Part shown: positions 1 through 8,191 of the stretch, piece by piece
Layout: every line of letters starts with the position of its first letter
How positions within the stretch are numbered: position 1 is the stretch's first letter
Source: an uncultured Acetobacteraceae bacterium
GTDB taxonomy: Bacteria > Pseudomonadota > Alphaproteobacteria > Acetobacterales > Acetobacteraceae
Direction: 5' to 3'
NCBI GenBank assembly: GCA_903907955.1
Contig: CAIVPZ010000006.1
Coordinates: forward strand, 1 to 64,000
Length of the DNA: 64,000 nt
Program-made: the position numbers and the translations under genes
The notes under the pieces: model-generated
Told to the model about the DNA's origin: nothing
What the model saw: the letters and a program-made list of their open reading frames with translations, nothing else
Databases searched by the model: none

Positions 1-153
1 CGCGCCGACAACGTGGCCGGCGAGCTGGTTCGTCTGGGCGTGCCCCGGAACGTGATCAGCATCCAGGCTTTCGGCGATACCCACCTGCTGGTCCCGACCG
101 CCGAGGGCGTTCGCGAACCGCAGAACCGCCGCGTCGAGATCATCCTGAAGTAG
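1..153 (+). CDS. OmpA-family outer membrane protein, C-terminal fragment (5' end outside window)
   Basis: The window opens inside a gene whose last 50 codons are read in frame 1 and end at a TAG. The residues correspond to the end of an OmpA peptidoglycan-binding domain, including an NRRVEI stretch whose arginine is a usual diaminopimelate contact. The encoded segment is nearly identical to the last 50 residues of the complete paralog ending at 1577, with only a few substitutions. It is therefore the upstream member of a tandem pair. The product would anchor the outer membrane to peptidoglycan. The gene is cut by the window edge, not visibly broken. Confidence 0.9.
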   Translation, partial: RADNVAGELVRLGVPRNVISIQAFGDTHLLVPTAEGVREPQNRRVEIILK

Positions 154-169
154 CCTTCGTCTGACTGGC

Positions 170-199
170 AACGCCGCCGTCCCTCGGGGCGGCGGCGTT
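170..199 (+). terminator. Hairpin terminator of the first OmpA-like gene
   Basis: A 13-bp stem with one G-U wobble (170-182 with 187-199) and a CTCG loop begins 16 bases after the stop codon and runs into a short T stretch. The same hairpin follows the second OmpA copy with the wobble replaced by a Watson-Crick pair. The terminator was thus duplicated along with the gene. Confidence 0.75.
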
Positions 200-304
200 T
201 GCATGTACGGCCCGCGCTGGCCCTTGCTGACCGTTGCCAATCTGCCACAGGCGTGGCTTTTCGATGCGATCGGTACGATACGGAACGAAACTTCGATCCC
301 GCCG

Positions 305-335
305 TTACGGAATCGCGCTATACGGTGAGTATAAC
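305..335 (+). promoter_or_regulatory. Candidate promoter for the complete OmpA-like gene
   Basis: A TATAAC hexamer at 330-335 matches the -10 consensus at five of six positions. A weak TTACGG lies at 305-310 with a 19-base spacer, longer than ideal. It lies about 96 bases upstream of the chosen start codon, leaving room for the long untranslated leader common on outer-membrane protein mRNAs. This is inferred from motif matching only. Confidence 0.3.
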
Positions 336-431
336 ATCTTCTGAGCATCCTGGTTTCGGTGCAACGGAATGGCGGGCTGCCCCTCCGCAGGTTGTGCACC
401 GCAAGGCTGCAACACAAGGGAAAAGACAGAA

Positions 432-1577
432 ATGAAGATTCGGAGTTTGCTGCTGGCCGCAACCATCCTGGCGCTGCCTTCGGTGGTGCAGGCTGGGGAA
501 ACGGTCAACGGCGTATATGTTGGCCTTGGCGCCGGATTTGACCTGCTGAACACGCTCGGCGTGAACAACTGGACCTGGACCGACACAGTCGTTGGAACCG
601 ACCCTCAGGCGGGTGGCGTCAACCTGCATTCGAACGGCGGCTGGGCCGTGGTTGGCAGCGTCGGCTATGGTTTCGGTGACGTGTTCGGCACCGGCGGTGG
701 CGTTCGGGTCGAGCTCGAGGGCAATTACCGCCAGAACCACGTCCACCTCGGCGGCGGTTCCTCGCTCTACGATACCGCCTATGGATACCAGTATGGCCTT
801 GGCGGCGGTGGCAACATCCAGCAGTCCGGCGTCCTGGTGAACGCCCTGTATGACTTCACCACGGTCGCGCCCTGGGTTACGCCCTATGTTGGCCTCGGTT
901 TCGGGTATGTCTGGAATAACTTCCAGGGCGGCAAGTTCTACACCACTGATGGCTACACTGACGATTTTTCGGGCGGCACCCAGGGATCCGCGGCCGGGCA
1001 GTTCATTCTTGGTGCGGCGTTCCCGCTCGGGGTGCCGGGCCTGTCGCTGACCACCGAGTTCCGCTTCCTCGGGGAGTTCTCGGGCAGCACCGTGAATGCC
1101 AAGGTCACGCCGCCGGACGGCACCGTGTCCGCCAAGTTCGGCGCGCCCACCAACGAGTCGTTCCTGATCGGCCTGCGTTACGCGTTCAACGCGGCGCCGG
1201 CGCCGGCGCCGGCGCCCGCTCCGATCGCCGCCCCGGCTCCGGCAGCGGCGCGCACCTACCTGGTGTTCTTCGACTGGGATCGTGCCGACCTGACCGGCCG
1301 CGCCCGGCAGATCATCGCCGAGGCGGCGCAGGCTTCGACCCACGTGCAGCTGACCCAGATCGAGGTTTCCGGTTTCGCGGACCGCACCGGCACCGCGCAG
1401 TACAACCTCGCCCTGTCCCGCCGGCGCGCCGACAACGTGGCCGCCGAGCTGGTTCGCCTGGGCGTGCCCAGGAACGTGATCGCCATCCAGGCTTTCGGCG
1501 ATACCCACCTGCTGGTGCCGACCGGCCCGGGCGTGCGCGAGCCGCAGAACCGTCGCGTCGAAATCGTCCTGAAGTAG
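432..1577 (+). CDS. OmpA-family porin-like outer membrane protein
   Basis: A protein of 381 residues. I chose the ATG at 432 because it opens directly into a signal peptide (MKIRSLLLAATILALPSVVQA, cut after AQ-A type motif near residue 21). A glycine- and aromatic-rich region of about 240 residues follows, typical of an OmpA/Omp25-type beta barrel. Next come an Ala-Pro linker encoded by a GC-rich short repeat (around 1194-1230) and a C-terminal OmpA domain of roughly 110 residues. In that domain FADRTG and NRRVEI carry the usual aspartate and arginine that hold peptidoglycan. The protein should span the outer membrane and bind the cell wall. Its 3' end and terminator are near copies of the gene fragment at 1-153, so the pair arose by tandem duplication. 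Confidence 0.9.
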   Translation: MKIRSLLLAATILALPSVVQAGETVNGVYVGLGAGFDLLNTLGVNNWTWTDTVVGTDPQAGGVNLHSNGGWAVVGSVGYGFGDVFGTGGGVRVELEGNYRQNHVHLGGGSSLYDTAYGYQYGLGGGGNIQQSGVLVNALYDFTTVAPWVTPYVGLGFGYVWNNFQGGKFYTTDGYTDDFSGGTQGSAAGQFILGAAFPLGVPGLSLTTEFRFLGEFSGSTVNAKVTPPDGTVSAKFGAPTNESFLIGLRYAFNAAPAPAPAPAPIAAPAPAAARTYLVFFDWDRADLTGRARQIIAEAAQASTHVQLTQIEVSGFADRTGTAQYNLALSRRRADNVAAELVRLGVPRNVIAIQAFGDTHLLVPTGPGVREPQNRRVEIVLK

Positions 1578-1593
1578 TCTTCCGCGAAACCGC

Positions 1594-1623
1594 AACGCCG
1601 CCGTCCCTCGGGACGGCGGCGTT
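1594..1623 (+). terminator. Hairpin terminator of the complete OmpA-like gene
   Basis: A perfect 13-bp stem (1594-1606 with 1611-1623) closes a CTCG loop, 16 bases after the stop. There is only a two-base T tail, so termination efficiency is uncertain. It is the counterpart of the hairpin at 170-199. Confidence 0.75.
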
Positions 1624-1675
1624 CGCATGCACGGCCCGCGCCAGCCAAAGGCGCAGGAAAGCGAGGCGCCTCGCT

Positions 1676-2266
1676 TCAGTTCTTCCTTGTCGCGGGCTTC
1701 GAGGGCTTCTCCGCCGCCGGGGGCGCTGCCGGCGCACCCGAACATTCGGTGAATTTCATCGCCTGCGGAATCGATTGCGTCTTGGTCGCGGCGAAGGCCG
1801 CCAAGTCGTCGGGCCTGGACAGGGCCATCACCTCGTCGAACCGGCCCAGCGAGCGTTCGCAGAACTGGCTGCCCAGGACCATGGCGCGGCTGGACTGCGC
1901 ATTGGCGAGCTGCGTCACGTAATCGTCGCGCAGCTGCTGGCCGTGCCGCTTGTCGCCGCGGTTGAAGTAGCTCTCGGTCGCCTTCTCCTGCTGCAGCAGC
2001 GCCGGCCGGTAGCGGGTGACGAAGGCGTTGTACTTCTCATCCGCCCGGCACGAGATGGCGGCCACCATCAGGTGGCTCTTCAGCGCCGCCACCGAGAACC
2101 CGGCTATCTCGGCCGGGCGGGCGCACCAGGGCGCGTCCGGCGGCTGCGGCAACGGCGGCGGCACATAGGCGGCCTGCACCGGCGGCGGCGGCGGTTCCTT
2201 GGCGCAACCGGCGAGCAGGGCAACCAGCGACAGGGCGGCGGTTCGGGTCAGGACGGAACGCAGCAT
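1676..2266 (-). CDS. Putative lipoprotein of unknown function
   Basis: A 196-residue product. The start at 2266 gives a clean lipoprotein signal: a short basic N-terminus, a hydrophobic core and the lipobox LLAGC, with the lipidated Cys near residue 21. A proline-rich stretch (PPPPPVQAAYVPPPLP) follows as a spacer, then an alpha-helical region of about 140 residues with three further cysteines. An in-frame ATG at 2275 would add three residues. I do not recognise the family. It is convergent with the OmpA-like gene and its start faces the divergent ATP-grasp gene. It is likely anchored to a membrane facing the periplasm. Confidence 0.7.
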   Translation of the reverse strand: MLRSVLTRTAALSLVALLAGCAKEPPPPPVQAAYVPPPLPQPPDAPWCARPAEIAGFSVAALKSHLMVAAISCRADEKYNAFVTRYRPALLQQEKATESYFNRGDKRHGQQLRDDYVTQLANAQSSRAMVLGSQFCERSLGRFDEVMALSRPDDLAAFAATKTQSIPQAMKFTECSGAPAAPPAAEKPSKPATRKN

Positions 2267-2450
2267 GGGGATCATCCAGGGGCAGAGGAGGCTTTCAGCA
2301 ATAGGCCGGGTCCGCCGCGTCGCGCAACACCACCCTGGCGCAGCCGACAATCGCGCGCTGCTGCGCTGCGGCGAATGGGGATTGCATCCGCCGCAGGTCT
2401 GCTATGCTGGCGACCGCTCAGACCCATTCAACAGGCTTGACGAGTTTCGC

Positions 2451-3929
2451 ATGCAGCAGAACGTTGCCGATCCATTCAGCAGCTACCGGCCCGGTCCCTA
2501 TTTCTGCGAACTGACCACCGATCGCCCGGGTGACGGCGGGGTGCCGGCCGCGGTGCGCGCCCGCATCGGCGCCATCGGCCTGCCCGCCCTGCGCGCCCGC
2601 GCCGCCGCGGCCGAGCACGACCTGATCAATCTCGGCATCACCTTCACCGTCTATACCGAGGCCAATGCGATCGATCGCATCCTGCCGTTCGACTGCATTC
2701 CGCGCATCCTGACCGCGGCCGAGTGGCGCGTGCTGGAAGCCGGGGTGAAGCAGCGGGTGGCGGCGCTGAACGCGTTCCTGCACGACATCTACCACGGCAG
2801 GCGGATCGTGAAGGAAGGCGTGATCCCGGCCGAGCTGGTGTTCGGCAATCCGAACTACCGGCCCGAGATGGAGGACTTCCCGGTCCGCTTCGGCACCTAT
2901 GTTCACATTTGCGGCACCGACATCGTGCGCGACCGCGAAGGCCGGTTCCTGGTGCTGGAGGACAATGCCCGCACCCCCTCCGGCGTGTCCTACGTGGTCG
3001 AGAACCGGCATCTGATGTCGCGCACCTTCCCCGACCTGATGGCCGGCACCCGGCTGCGTCCGGTGGACGATTACGGGCTGCGCCTGCTGGAGGCGATGGT
3101 GGAGATCGCCCCGGCCGGCGTGGACGAGCCGCGGGTCGTGCTGCTCAGCCCGGGCATCTACAACTCGGCCTATTTCGAGCATGTCTTCCTTGCCCGCGAG
3201 ATGGGCGTGCCGCTGGTCGAGGGGGCCGACCTGTTCGTCGAGCATGACAAGGTGTGGATGAGCACCACCGGCGGCCGGCGCCCGGTGCACACCATCTACC
3301 GCCGGCTTGGCGACGACTTTCTCGACCCCACCGTATTCCGCCCGGAAAGCCTGCTCGGCGTGCCGGGGCTGATCGGCGCCTGGCGCCGCGGCAATGTGGC
3401 GCTGGCCAATGCGGTCGGCACCGGGGTGGCCGACGACAAGGCGGTCTATGCCTACATGCCGCGCATCATCCGCTTCTATCTCGACGAAGACCCGATCCTG
3501 GCCAATGTCGAAACCCATATCTGTCGCGAGAAGGAGGGGCTGGCCTACACGCTCGACCGGCTGGCCGAGCTGGTGGTGAAGCCGGTGGGCGAATCCGGCG
3601 GCTATGGCATCACCATCGGCCCGCGCGCCAGCCGGGCGGAACTGGAGCACGCCCGCGCCGCCTTGCTGGCCGATCCCTCCAACTGGATCAGCCAGCCGGT
3701 GGTGTCGCTCTCGGTGGCGCCGACACTGACCGATGACGGCATCCGTCCGCGCCATCTGGACCTGCGCCCCTACGCGGTGACCGGCCGCAACACCTGGGTG
3801 CTGCCGGGCGGGCTGAGCCGGGTGGCGCTGAAGGAGGGCAGCCTGGTGGTGAACTCCTCGCAGGGCGGCGGTTCGAAGGACACCTGGGTGCTCGCCGATG
3901 ACGCCCCCATGGCGGAGGTGCAGCCATGA
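2451..3929 (+). CDS. Circularly permuted ATP-grasp protein (DUF404/DUF407 type)
   Basis: A 492-residue protein that matches the circularly permuted ATP-grasp family in length and sequence. Visible family stretches include YTEANAIDRILPFDCIPRI, VFGNPNYRPEM, VLEDNARTPSGVSYVVENR and the late VVKPVGESGGYGITIGP, which is probably part of the nucleotide-binding site. ATP-grasp enzymes join a carboxylate to an amine or thiol at the cost of ATP; the substrate of this family is not established here. The stop overlaps the next start by four bases (ATGA), so the two genes are translationally coupled. This pair, often with a transglutaminase-like gene, recurs in proteobacteria and is thought to act in peptide modification. 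No transglutaminase is present next to it here. Confidence 0.85.
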   Translation: MQQNVADPFSSYRPGPYFCELTTDRPGDGGVPAAVRARIGAIGLPALRARAAAAEHDLINLGITFTVYTEANAIDRILPFDCIPRILTAAEWRVLEAGVKQRVAALNAFLHDIYHGRRIVKEGVIPAELVFGNPNYRPEMEDFPVRFGTYVHICGTDIVRDREGRFLVLEDNARTPSGVSYVVENRHLMSRTFPDLMAGTRLRPVDDYGLRLLEAMVEIAPAGVDEPRVVLLSPGIYNSAYFEHVFLAREMGVPLVEGADLFVEHDKVWMSTTGGRRPVHTIYRRLGDDFLDPTVFRPESLLGVPGLIGAWRRGNVALANAVGTGVADDKAVYAYMPRIIRFYLDEDPILANVETHICREKEGLAYTLDRLAELVVKPVGESGGYGITIGPRASRAELEHARAALLADPSNWISQPVVSLSVAPTLTDDGIRPRHLDLRPYAVTGRNTWVLPGGLSRVALKEGSLVVNSSQGGGSKDTWVLADDAPMAEVQP

Positions 3930-4933
3930 GCCGCGAACTGTCGCTGCTGGCGCGCTATGCCGAGAACATGTTCTGGATGGCCCGCTACGTGGAACGGGTC
4001 GAGAACATGGCCCGCCTGGTCGATGTCACGCAGACCTTCGAGAGCCCGGGCCGCGAGGCGGTCAGCTGGTTCGCGCTCATCCGCATCAACGCCGACGAGG
4101 AAGGTTTCGCCAAACGCGGCCTGGCGCCGACCGCCGAGGCGGTCAAGCGCTTCTATCTGCTCGACGGCGACAACCCGACCTCGGTCCCGGCCTCGCTGGA
4201 AGCGGCGCGGACCAATGCGCGCACCCTGCGCCCGCTGATCTCTACCGAGATGTGGTCGCAGATCAACGTGTTCCACCGCGCCATGACGGCAATCGACGAG
4301 CGCGAGCTGCAGGGCGACCGGTTGAGCCGGCTGTGCGCCCGCATCAAGGAAGGCGTGCAGACCCATACCGGCATCACCGAGGGCACGCTGTTCCGCGACC
4401 AGGGCTGGCTGTTCTACCAGCTCGGCCGGCTGATCGAGCGGGCCGACCAGACCACGCGGCTGCTCGACATCCGCTACCACCTGCTGGTGCCAACCGGCAG
4501 CGGCGAGGAATTGCGGGTGGCGGAACTCACCCAATGGGGCGGGGTGCTGCGGGCGGCGGCCGGCTATCACGCCTTCCGCCGGGTGGCGCCGCCCGGCTTC
4601 ACGCCGTCCGACGTGGTGCGCTTCCTGCTGGCAGATACGCATTTCCCGCGCAGCGTGGCGCTGTGCGTGGAGCAGATCGAGTGGTTCCTCGGCCGGCTGC
4701 GCAGCCGCTGGGGGTTGCGCGGCACGGTGGCGGCACTGGAACGGGTGGAGGAACTGCGGGCCGGCCTGCTGGGGCGGCCGGTCGAGACCATCATTGCCGA
4801 CGGGCTGCACTTTTTTCTCGATGGCGTGCAGCGGGATCTGATCCTGCTCGCCGGCGAGATCGGCACGGCGTTCTTCCGCGACTGGCGACCGTTGGCGGAT
4901 ACGGCGCAGACGCAGGGGCAGACGCAAGGGTAG
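3926..4933 (+). CDS. Alpha-E domain protein (DUF403)
   Basis: A 335-residue, almost entirely alpha-helical protein. It starts with the hallmark SLLARYAENMFWMARYVERV and has later conserved-looking stretches such as QGWLFYQLGRLIERADQTTR. It belongs to the alpha-E family, which almost always accompanies the circularly permuted ATP-grasp protein. Its start overlaps that gene's stop by four bases. The biochemical role is unknown; partner or scaffold of the ATP-grasp enzyme is the usual inference. A palindromic intergenic repeat begins within two bases of the stop codon. Confidence 0.85.
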   Translation: MSRELSLLARYAENMFWMARYVERVENMARLVDVTQTFESPGREAVSWFALIRINADEEGFAKRGLAPTAEAVKRFYLLDGDNPTSVPASLEAARTNARTLRPLISTEMWSQINVFHRAMTAIDERELQGDRLSRLCARIKEGVQTHTGITEGTLFRDQGWLFYQLGRLIERADQTTRLLDIRYHLLVPTGSGEELRVAELTQWGGVLRAAAGYHAFRRVAPPGFTPSDVVRFLLADTHFPRSVALCVEQIEWFLGRLRSRWGLRGTVAALERVEELRAGLLGRPVETIIADGLHFFLDGVQRDLILLAGEIGTAFFRDWRPLADTAQTQGQTQG

Positions 4934-4934
4934 C

Positions 4935-4990
4935 AAGCCCAGGGCGCCGCCCTGGACCCGCCAGGGGGCGGTGGCGCCCTGGACCCCATT
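4935..4990 (+). repeat. Intergenic palindromic repeat, copy 1
   Basis: A GC-rich element built round CCAGGGCGCCGCCCTGG, followed by ACCCGCCAGGGG and a second CCCTGGACCCC. It starts right after the alpha-E gene stop and ends at the leuA stop, between converging genes. Its core matches the other copies at 18236, 25441, 50050, 53205 and 62148. Confidence 0.7.
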
Positions 4991-4994
4991 CCCT

Positions 4995-6569
4995 TCAGGC
5001 TGACAGGGCCTCCGGCTCGGTCCTTGCGCGCTTTACCAGCAGCTTGTTCAGCGCATGCACATAGGCGCGGGCGGCGGCGACGATGGTGTCGGTATCCGCT
5101 CCCTGGCCGTCCACCAGCTTGCCGTCCTCCTCCAGCCGCACCGTTACCCTTGCCTGCGCGTCGGTGCCTTCGGTGACAGCGCCCACCGAGAACAGCCGCA
5201 GCGTCGCCTCGTGCGGGAACAGCTGGCGGATGGCGATGAAGGTGGCGTCCACCGGACCGTCGCCGGTGGCCGTGGTGGCGTGCGCTTCGCCGTCGATCTC
5301 CAGTTCCAGCGACGCGGTGGGCTTCACCCGGCTGCCGGCATGCACGTCCAGCGCAACAAAGCGGATGCGGGTGTGGTCGCGCATCACCTCGTCATCGACG
5401 AGAGCGGAGATGTCCTCGTCGTAGACCACCTTCTTGCGGTCGGCCAGATCCTTGAACCGGCGGAACGCGTCGTTGAGCTGGTTGTCGCCGATCTCGCCGT
5501 AGCCCAGCGCCCGCAGCTTGTCGCGGAAGGCGGCACGGCCGGAATGCTTGCCCATCACCAGGTTGGACTTGGTCCAGCCGACGCTTTCCGGCGTCATGAT
5601 CTCGTAGGTGGCGGCGTTCTTCAGCACGCCGTCCTGATGGATGCCGCTTTCATGCGCAAACGCGTTGCGGCCGACGATCGCCTTGTTGGGCTGCACGTCG
5701 AAGCCGGTGATGGTGGACAGCAGGCGCGAGGTTTTCAGGATTTTTTCCGTCACGATGTTCGGCTTGCACGCCACCGCATCGGGGCGGGTGCGCAGCGCCA
5801 TGACGATCTCCTCCAGCGCCGCGTTGCCGGCGCGTTCGCCGATGCCGTTGATGGTGCACTCGATCTGCCGCACCCCGGCGCGCACCGCGGCGATGGTGTT
5901 GGCCACCGCCAGGCCCAGATCGTTGTGGTTGTGCGCCGAAAAAATCACCCGCTCGGCGCCCGGCACCCGCGCGCGCAGCATGGTGAAGATGCGCGCCAGA
6001 TCCTCCGGCAGGGCGTAGCCGACCGTGTCCGGAATGTTGATGGTGGTCGCCCCGGCGGCGATGGCGGCCTCGGTGCAGCGGCACAGGAAGTCGGGGTCGG
6101 TGCGGCTGCCGTCCTCGGCCGACCATTCCACGTCGTCGGTGTACTGCCGCGCCAGGGTGACGCTGTCGGTCACCGCCGCCAGCACCGCCTCCGGCTCCAT
6201 GCGCAGCTTGTATTTCATGTGCAGCGCGCTGGTGCTGATGAAGGTGTGGATGCGCTTGCGCTCGGCCGGAGCCACCGCCTCGCCGGCGCGGATCACGTCG
6301 GCGCGGCCGGAGCGGGCCAGGCCGCAGATCACCGGGCCTTTCACCGTCTGGGCGATGGTCTGCACGCTCTCGAAATCGCCCGGCGAGGCGATCGGGAAGC
6401 CGGCTTCGATCACGTCCACGCCCAGCTCGGCCAGCGCCTCGGCCATGCGCAGCTTCTCCGCCAGGTTCATGGAGAAGCCGGGCGACTGCTCGCCGTCGCG
6501 CAGGGTGGTGTCGAAGATGATGACGCGGGAGTCATCCAGCTTGCCGAAGCTGGGATGGTTGATGCTCAT
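4995..6569 (-). CDS. leuA: 2-isopropylmalate synthase
   Basis: A 524-residue protein of full length for the long LeuA type. The N-terminal catalytic TIM barrel shows DTTLRDGEQSPGFSM with the metal-binding aspartate, and SAHNHNDLGLAVANT with the metal-binding histidines. The C-terminal third is the LeuA allosteric dimer domain, where leucine feedback acts. It condenses acetyl-CoA with 2-oxoisovalerate, the first committed step to leucine. The ATG at 6569 has an AGGAG about ten bases upstream. The gene is preceded by a leucine-rich leader peptide (6648-6755) and alternative stem-loops, so transcription is probably controlled by leucine through attenuation. It converges with the alpha-E gene. 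Confidence 0.95.
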   Translation of the reverse strand: MSINHPSFGKLDDSRVIIFDTTLRDGEQSPGFSMNLAEKLRMAEALAELGVDVIEAGFPIASPGDFESVQTIAQTVKGPVICGLARSGRADVIRAGEAVAPAERKRIHTFISTSALHMKYKLRMEPEAVLAAVTDSVTLARQYTDDVEWSAEDGSRTDPDFLCRCTEAAIAAGATTINIPDTVGYALPEDLARIFTMLRARVPGAERVIFSAHNHNDLGLAVANTIAAVRAGVRQIECTINGIGERAGNAALEEIVMALRTRPDAVACKPNIVTEKILKTSRLLSTITGFDVQPNKAIVGRNAFAHESGIHQDGVLKNAATYEIMTPESVGWTKSNLVMGKHSGRAAFRDKLRALGYGEIGDNQLNDAFRRFKDLADRKKVVYDEDISALVDDEVMRDHTRIRFVALDVHAGSRVKPTASLELEIDGEAHATTATGDGPVDATFIAIRQLFPHEATLRLFSVGAVTEGTDAQARVTVRLEEDGKLVDGQGADTDTIVAAARAYVHALNKLLVKRARTEPEALSA

Positions 6570-6605
6570 GAAACGCCGCTCCTGGAGAGAATGTACGACA
6601 TTAGC

Positions 6606-6660
6606 CTCAGGGGTCCCCCTGAGCTGTGGCCGGCACGCAGCCGGACGTCACGCCCAGGGG
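6606..6660 (-). promoter_or_regulatory. Attenuator-like alternative hairpins in the leuA leader
   Basis: Read on the minus strand, CTCAGGGG (6623-6616) pairs perfectly with CCCCTGAG (6613-6606), a terminator-like stem with a very short loop. The same 5' arm can instead pair with CCCCTGGGC (6660-6652), inside the last codons and just before the stop of the leader peptide. That gives nine pairs including one wobble. This is the geometry of classical attenuation: a ribosome at the stop codon covers 6660-6652 and lets the terminator form, while a ribosome stalled at the upstream leucine codons leaves the antiterminator free. No T-run follows the hairpin, so intrinsic termination is not certain. 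Confidence 0.55.
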
Positions 6661-6755
6661 CGGCTAAGTCGAAGGAGCAGGCCGAGCGGCAGGCGCAACA
6701 GGCCGCGCGCGGGGGCGCGTGAAGGGCGGCCGGTGATGTCTGCGCCATGAACCAT
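6648..6755 (-). CDS. Leucine-rich leader peptide upstream of leuA
   Basis: A 35-codon reading frame from an ATG at 6755 to a TGA ending at 6648. Its second half contains LLRLPLGLLLRL: eight leucine codons within twelve, using CTG, CTC, CTT and TTG. It lies about 80 bases upstream of leuA on the same strand, and the stop codon sits just before the alternative stem-loops. The peptide itself is presumably without function; translation speed through the leucine codons would be the sensor. The ribosome binding site is weak. A TTGCAT/TAGGCT pair with a 17-base spacer lies just upstream and could give a nearly leaderless transcript, but the match is poor. Confidence 0.65.
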   Translation of the reverse strand: MVHGADITGRPSRAPARGLLRLPLGLLLRLSRPWA

Positions 6756-7099
6756 GCAACCAGCCTAGCGATGCGGGCGGGTGGATGCAAGCGCGGCAGG
6801 GCCAGGAACCGGGCAGGCCGACACGACGATCGGGCCGGCTTCAGTCCCAACCTCGCGTTTGGACGACGCGCCGGCCTGCCCGGAAGGCGCCGGGGCATTC
6901 GCGCGGGCGGGCATCTTTGCCACGTGATTGCGGCAGCATTTGACAACGCCCTCGCTTTCTGGTGACGCTGCGCGCGCAAGCGCAATCCTGGCCAGCCTTG
7001 GACCGCCTCCGATCCATCGGGTGCCTTCAAGCGGCCCAGGCTGCGGTTGCATGACCCGCACGCTATTGTGCGGTGTTTGCAGCGGAGAGCGACGTAGCG
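6756..7099. other. Divergent intergenic region between leuA leader and cold-shock gene
   Basis: About 340 bases with no convincing gene. It must carry the leuA promoter (leftward) and the cold-shock promoter (rightward). A TTGACA occurs at 6940-6945 on the plus strand, but no good -10 follows at the right distance. The sequence just before 7100 may form the long 5' leader usual for cold-shock mRNAs. Confidence 0.5.
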
Positions 7100-7303
7100 A
7101 TGGCTATCGGAACGGTTAAGTGGTTCAACACCACCAAGGGCTTCGGCTTCATCATGCCGGATGACGGCGGCAAGGACGTGTTCGTTCACATCACGGCAGT
7201 GCAGGCAGCTGGGCTTCGTGGTTTGGACGAAGGGCAGAAGGTGACCTACGAGGTGATGATGGAGCGCGGCAAGGCCGCAGCTACCAATCTCAAGCTCGCC
7301 TAA
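7100..7303 (+). CDS. Cold-shock domain protein (CspA family)
   Basis: A 67-residue single cold-shock domain. It has GTVKWFN at the start, the RNP1 motif KGFGFI and the RNP2 motif VFVHI, which together form the single-stranded nucleic acid binding face. The start at 7100 is chosen because it gives the standard MAIGTVKWF beginning. It acts in the cytoplasm as an RNA chaperone or cold and stationary-phase regulator. It is a single-gene unit, divergent from leuA and facing moaB. Confidence 0.95.
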   Translation: MAIGTVKWFNTTKGFGFIMPDDGGKDVFVHITAVQAAGLRGLDEGQKVTYEVMMERGKAAATNLKLA

Positions 7304-7613
7304 CAGCGACTCGGGTTCGGTGCGTGACAGGAGCGGGCTAGAAGGCTCCCGTTACGTATCCGTTCGTTTGTTGTGAGCGTTCCGCCATCCAGGTATCTTC
7401 TGGTGTGGGGGGCGGTTGTGGCAATATATGCCGGAGCGGGTGTTTCCCGCTGAGGCAGCTGCGGCGCTGACCAGTGCTTCAGGCACCTTGCCTGAGCGGG
7501 TTGCCATGCCTGCCGTGTTGTGACGCCGTGGTTCCTGTATGGACCCGGGCGCCAGCGCTCGGTATGCGCGCGGGGTTTTTCCTCCGGCGGCGTTCGAGGG
7601 CAGGTCGTTCGGC
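7304..7613. other. Intergenic region with short hairpins
   Basis: About 310 bases between the converging cold-shock and moaB genes. I see no protein gene and no recognised RNA family. Several short inverted repeats are stacked here, for example AGCGGG/CCCGCT at 7435-7451 and CAGGCA/TGCCTG at 7480-7494. They may be terminators or part of a small RNA. There is a moderate drop in GC compared with the flanking genes. Confidence 0.4.
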
Positions 7614-8162
7614 TTAACGATCCCTGTCCCCCAGATGCTCCTGCAGCCGCGGCATCAGCTCCACCAGATTGCAGGGCCGGTGCCGGCTGTCGAGTTGCCA
7701 CACCAGAATATCGTCCCACCCGTCCTTGCACGCCCCCGGGCTGCCCGGCAGAGCAAACAGATAAGTGCCGCCGGCCACCCCGCCCAGCGCCCGCGACTGC
7801 ATGGTGGAGGTGCCGATCTTCTGCCAGCTCAGCATGCGGAACAGCTCGCCGAAGCCTTCTATCTTCTTCTCCAGCACCGCCGCGAACGCCTCCGGCGTCA
7901 CGTCGCGCCCGGTGACGCCGGTGCCGCCGGTGGTGATCACCACGTCCACCGCCGGGTCGGCGATCCAGCCGCGCAGCCGGGCGGCGATCGCCGCGACATC
8001 ATCCTTCTCGATGGCGCGCGCCGCCACCCGATGCCCGGCCGCCACAATCCGCGCTGCCAGCGTGTCGCCGGAGGTGTCATTCCCGGCGGTGCGCGTGTCC
8101 GACACCGTCAGCACCGCGATGTTGACGGGGATGAACGGGCGGCTTTCGTCGATGCGGGCCAT
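7614..8162 (-). CDS. moaB: Molybdenum cofactor biosynthesis protein MoaB
   Basis: A 182-residue MoaB/MogA-like protein. It has VLTVSDTR near the N-terminus, the central TTGGTGVTGRDVTPEA that binds molybdopterin, and the late LPGSPGACKD motif. It is expected to adenylylate molybdopterin, or take part in a related step, for molybdoenzyme maturation in the cytoplasm. I chose the ATG at 8162 over a GTG at 8180 because GGAGG lies six bases upstream of it. The gene follows the lytic transglycosylase by 29 bases on the same strand and may be cotranscribed with it, although the functions are unrelated. Confidence 0.9.
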   Translation of the reverse strand: MARIDESRPFIPVNIAVLTVSDTRTAGNDTSGDTLAARIVAAGHRVAARAIEKDDVAAIAARLRGWIADPAVDVVITTGGTGVTGRDVTPEAFAAVLEKKIEGFGELFRMLSWQKIGTSTMQSRALGGVAGGTYLFALPGSPGACKDGWDDILVWQLDSRHRPCNLVELMPRLQEHLGDRDR

Positions 8163-8191
8163 GGCGGCGCCTCCGTGCACCGCCAGACCCG

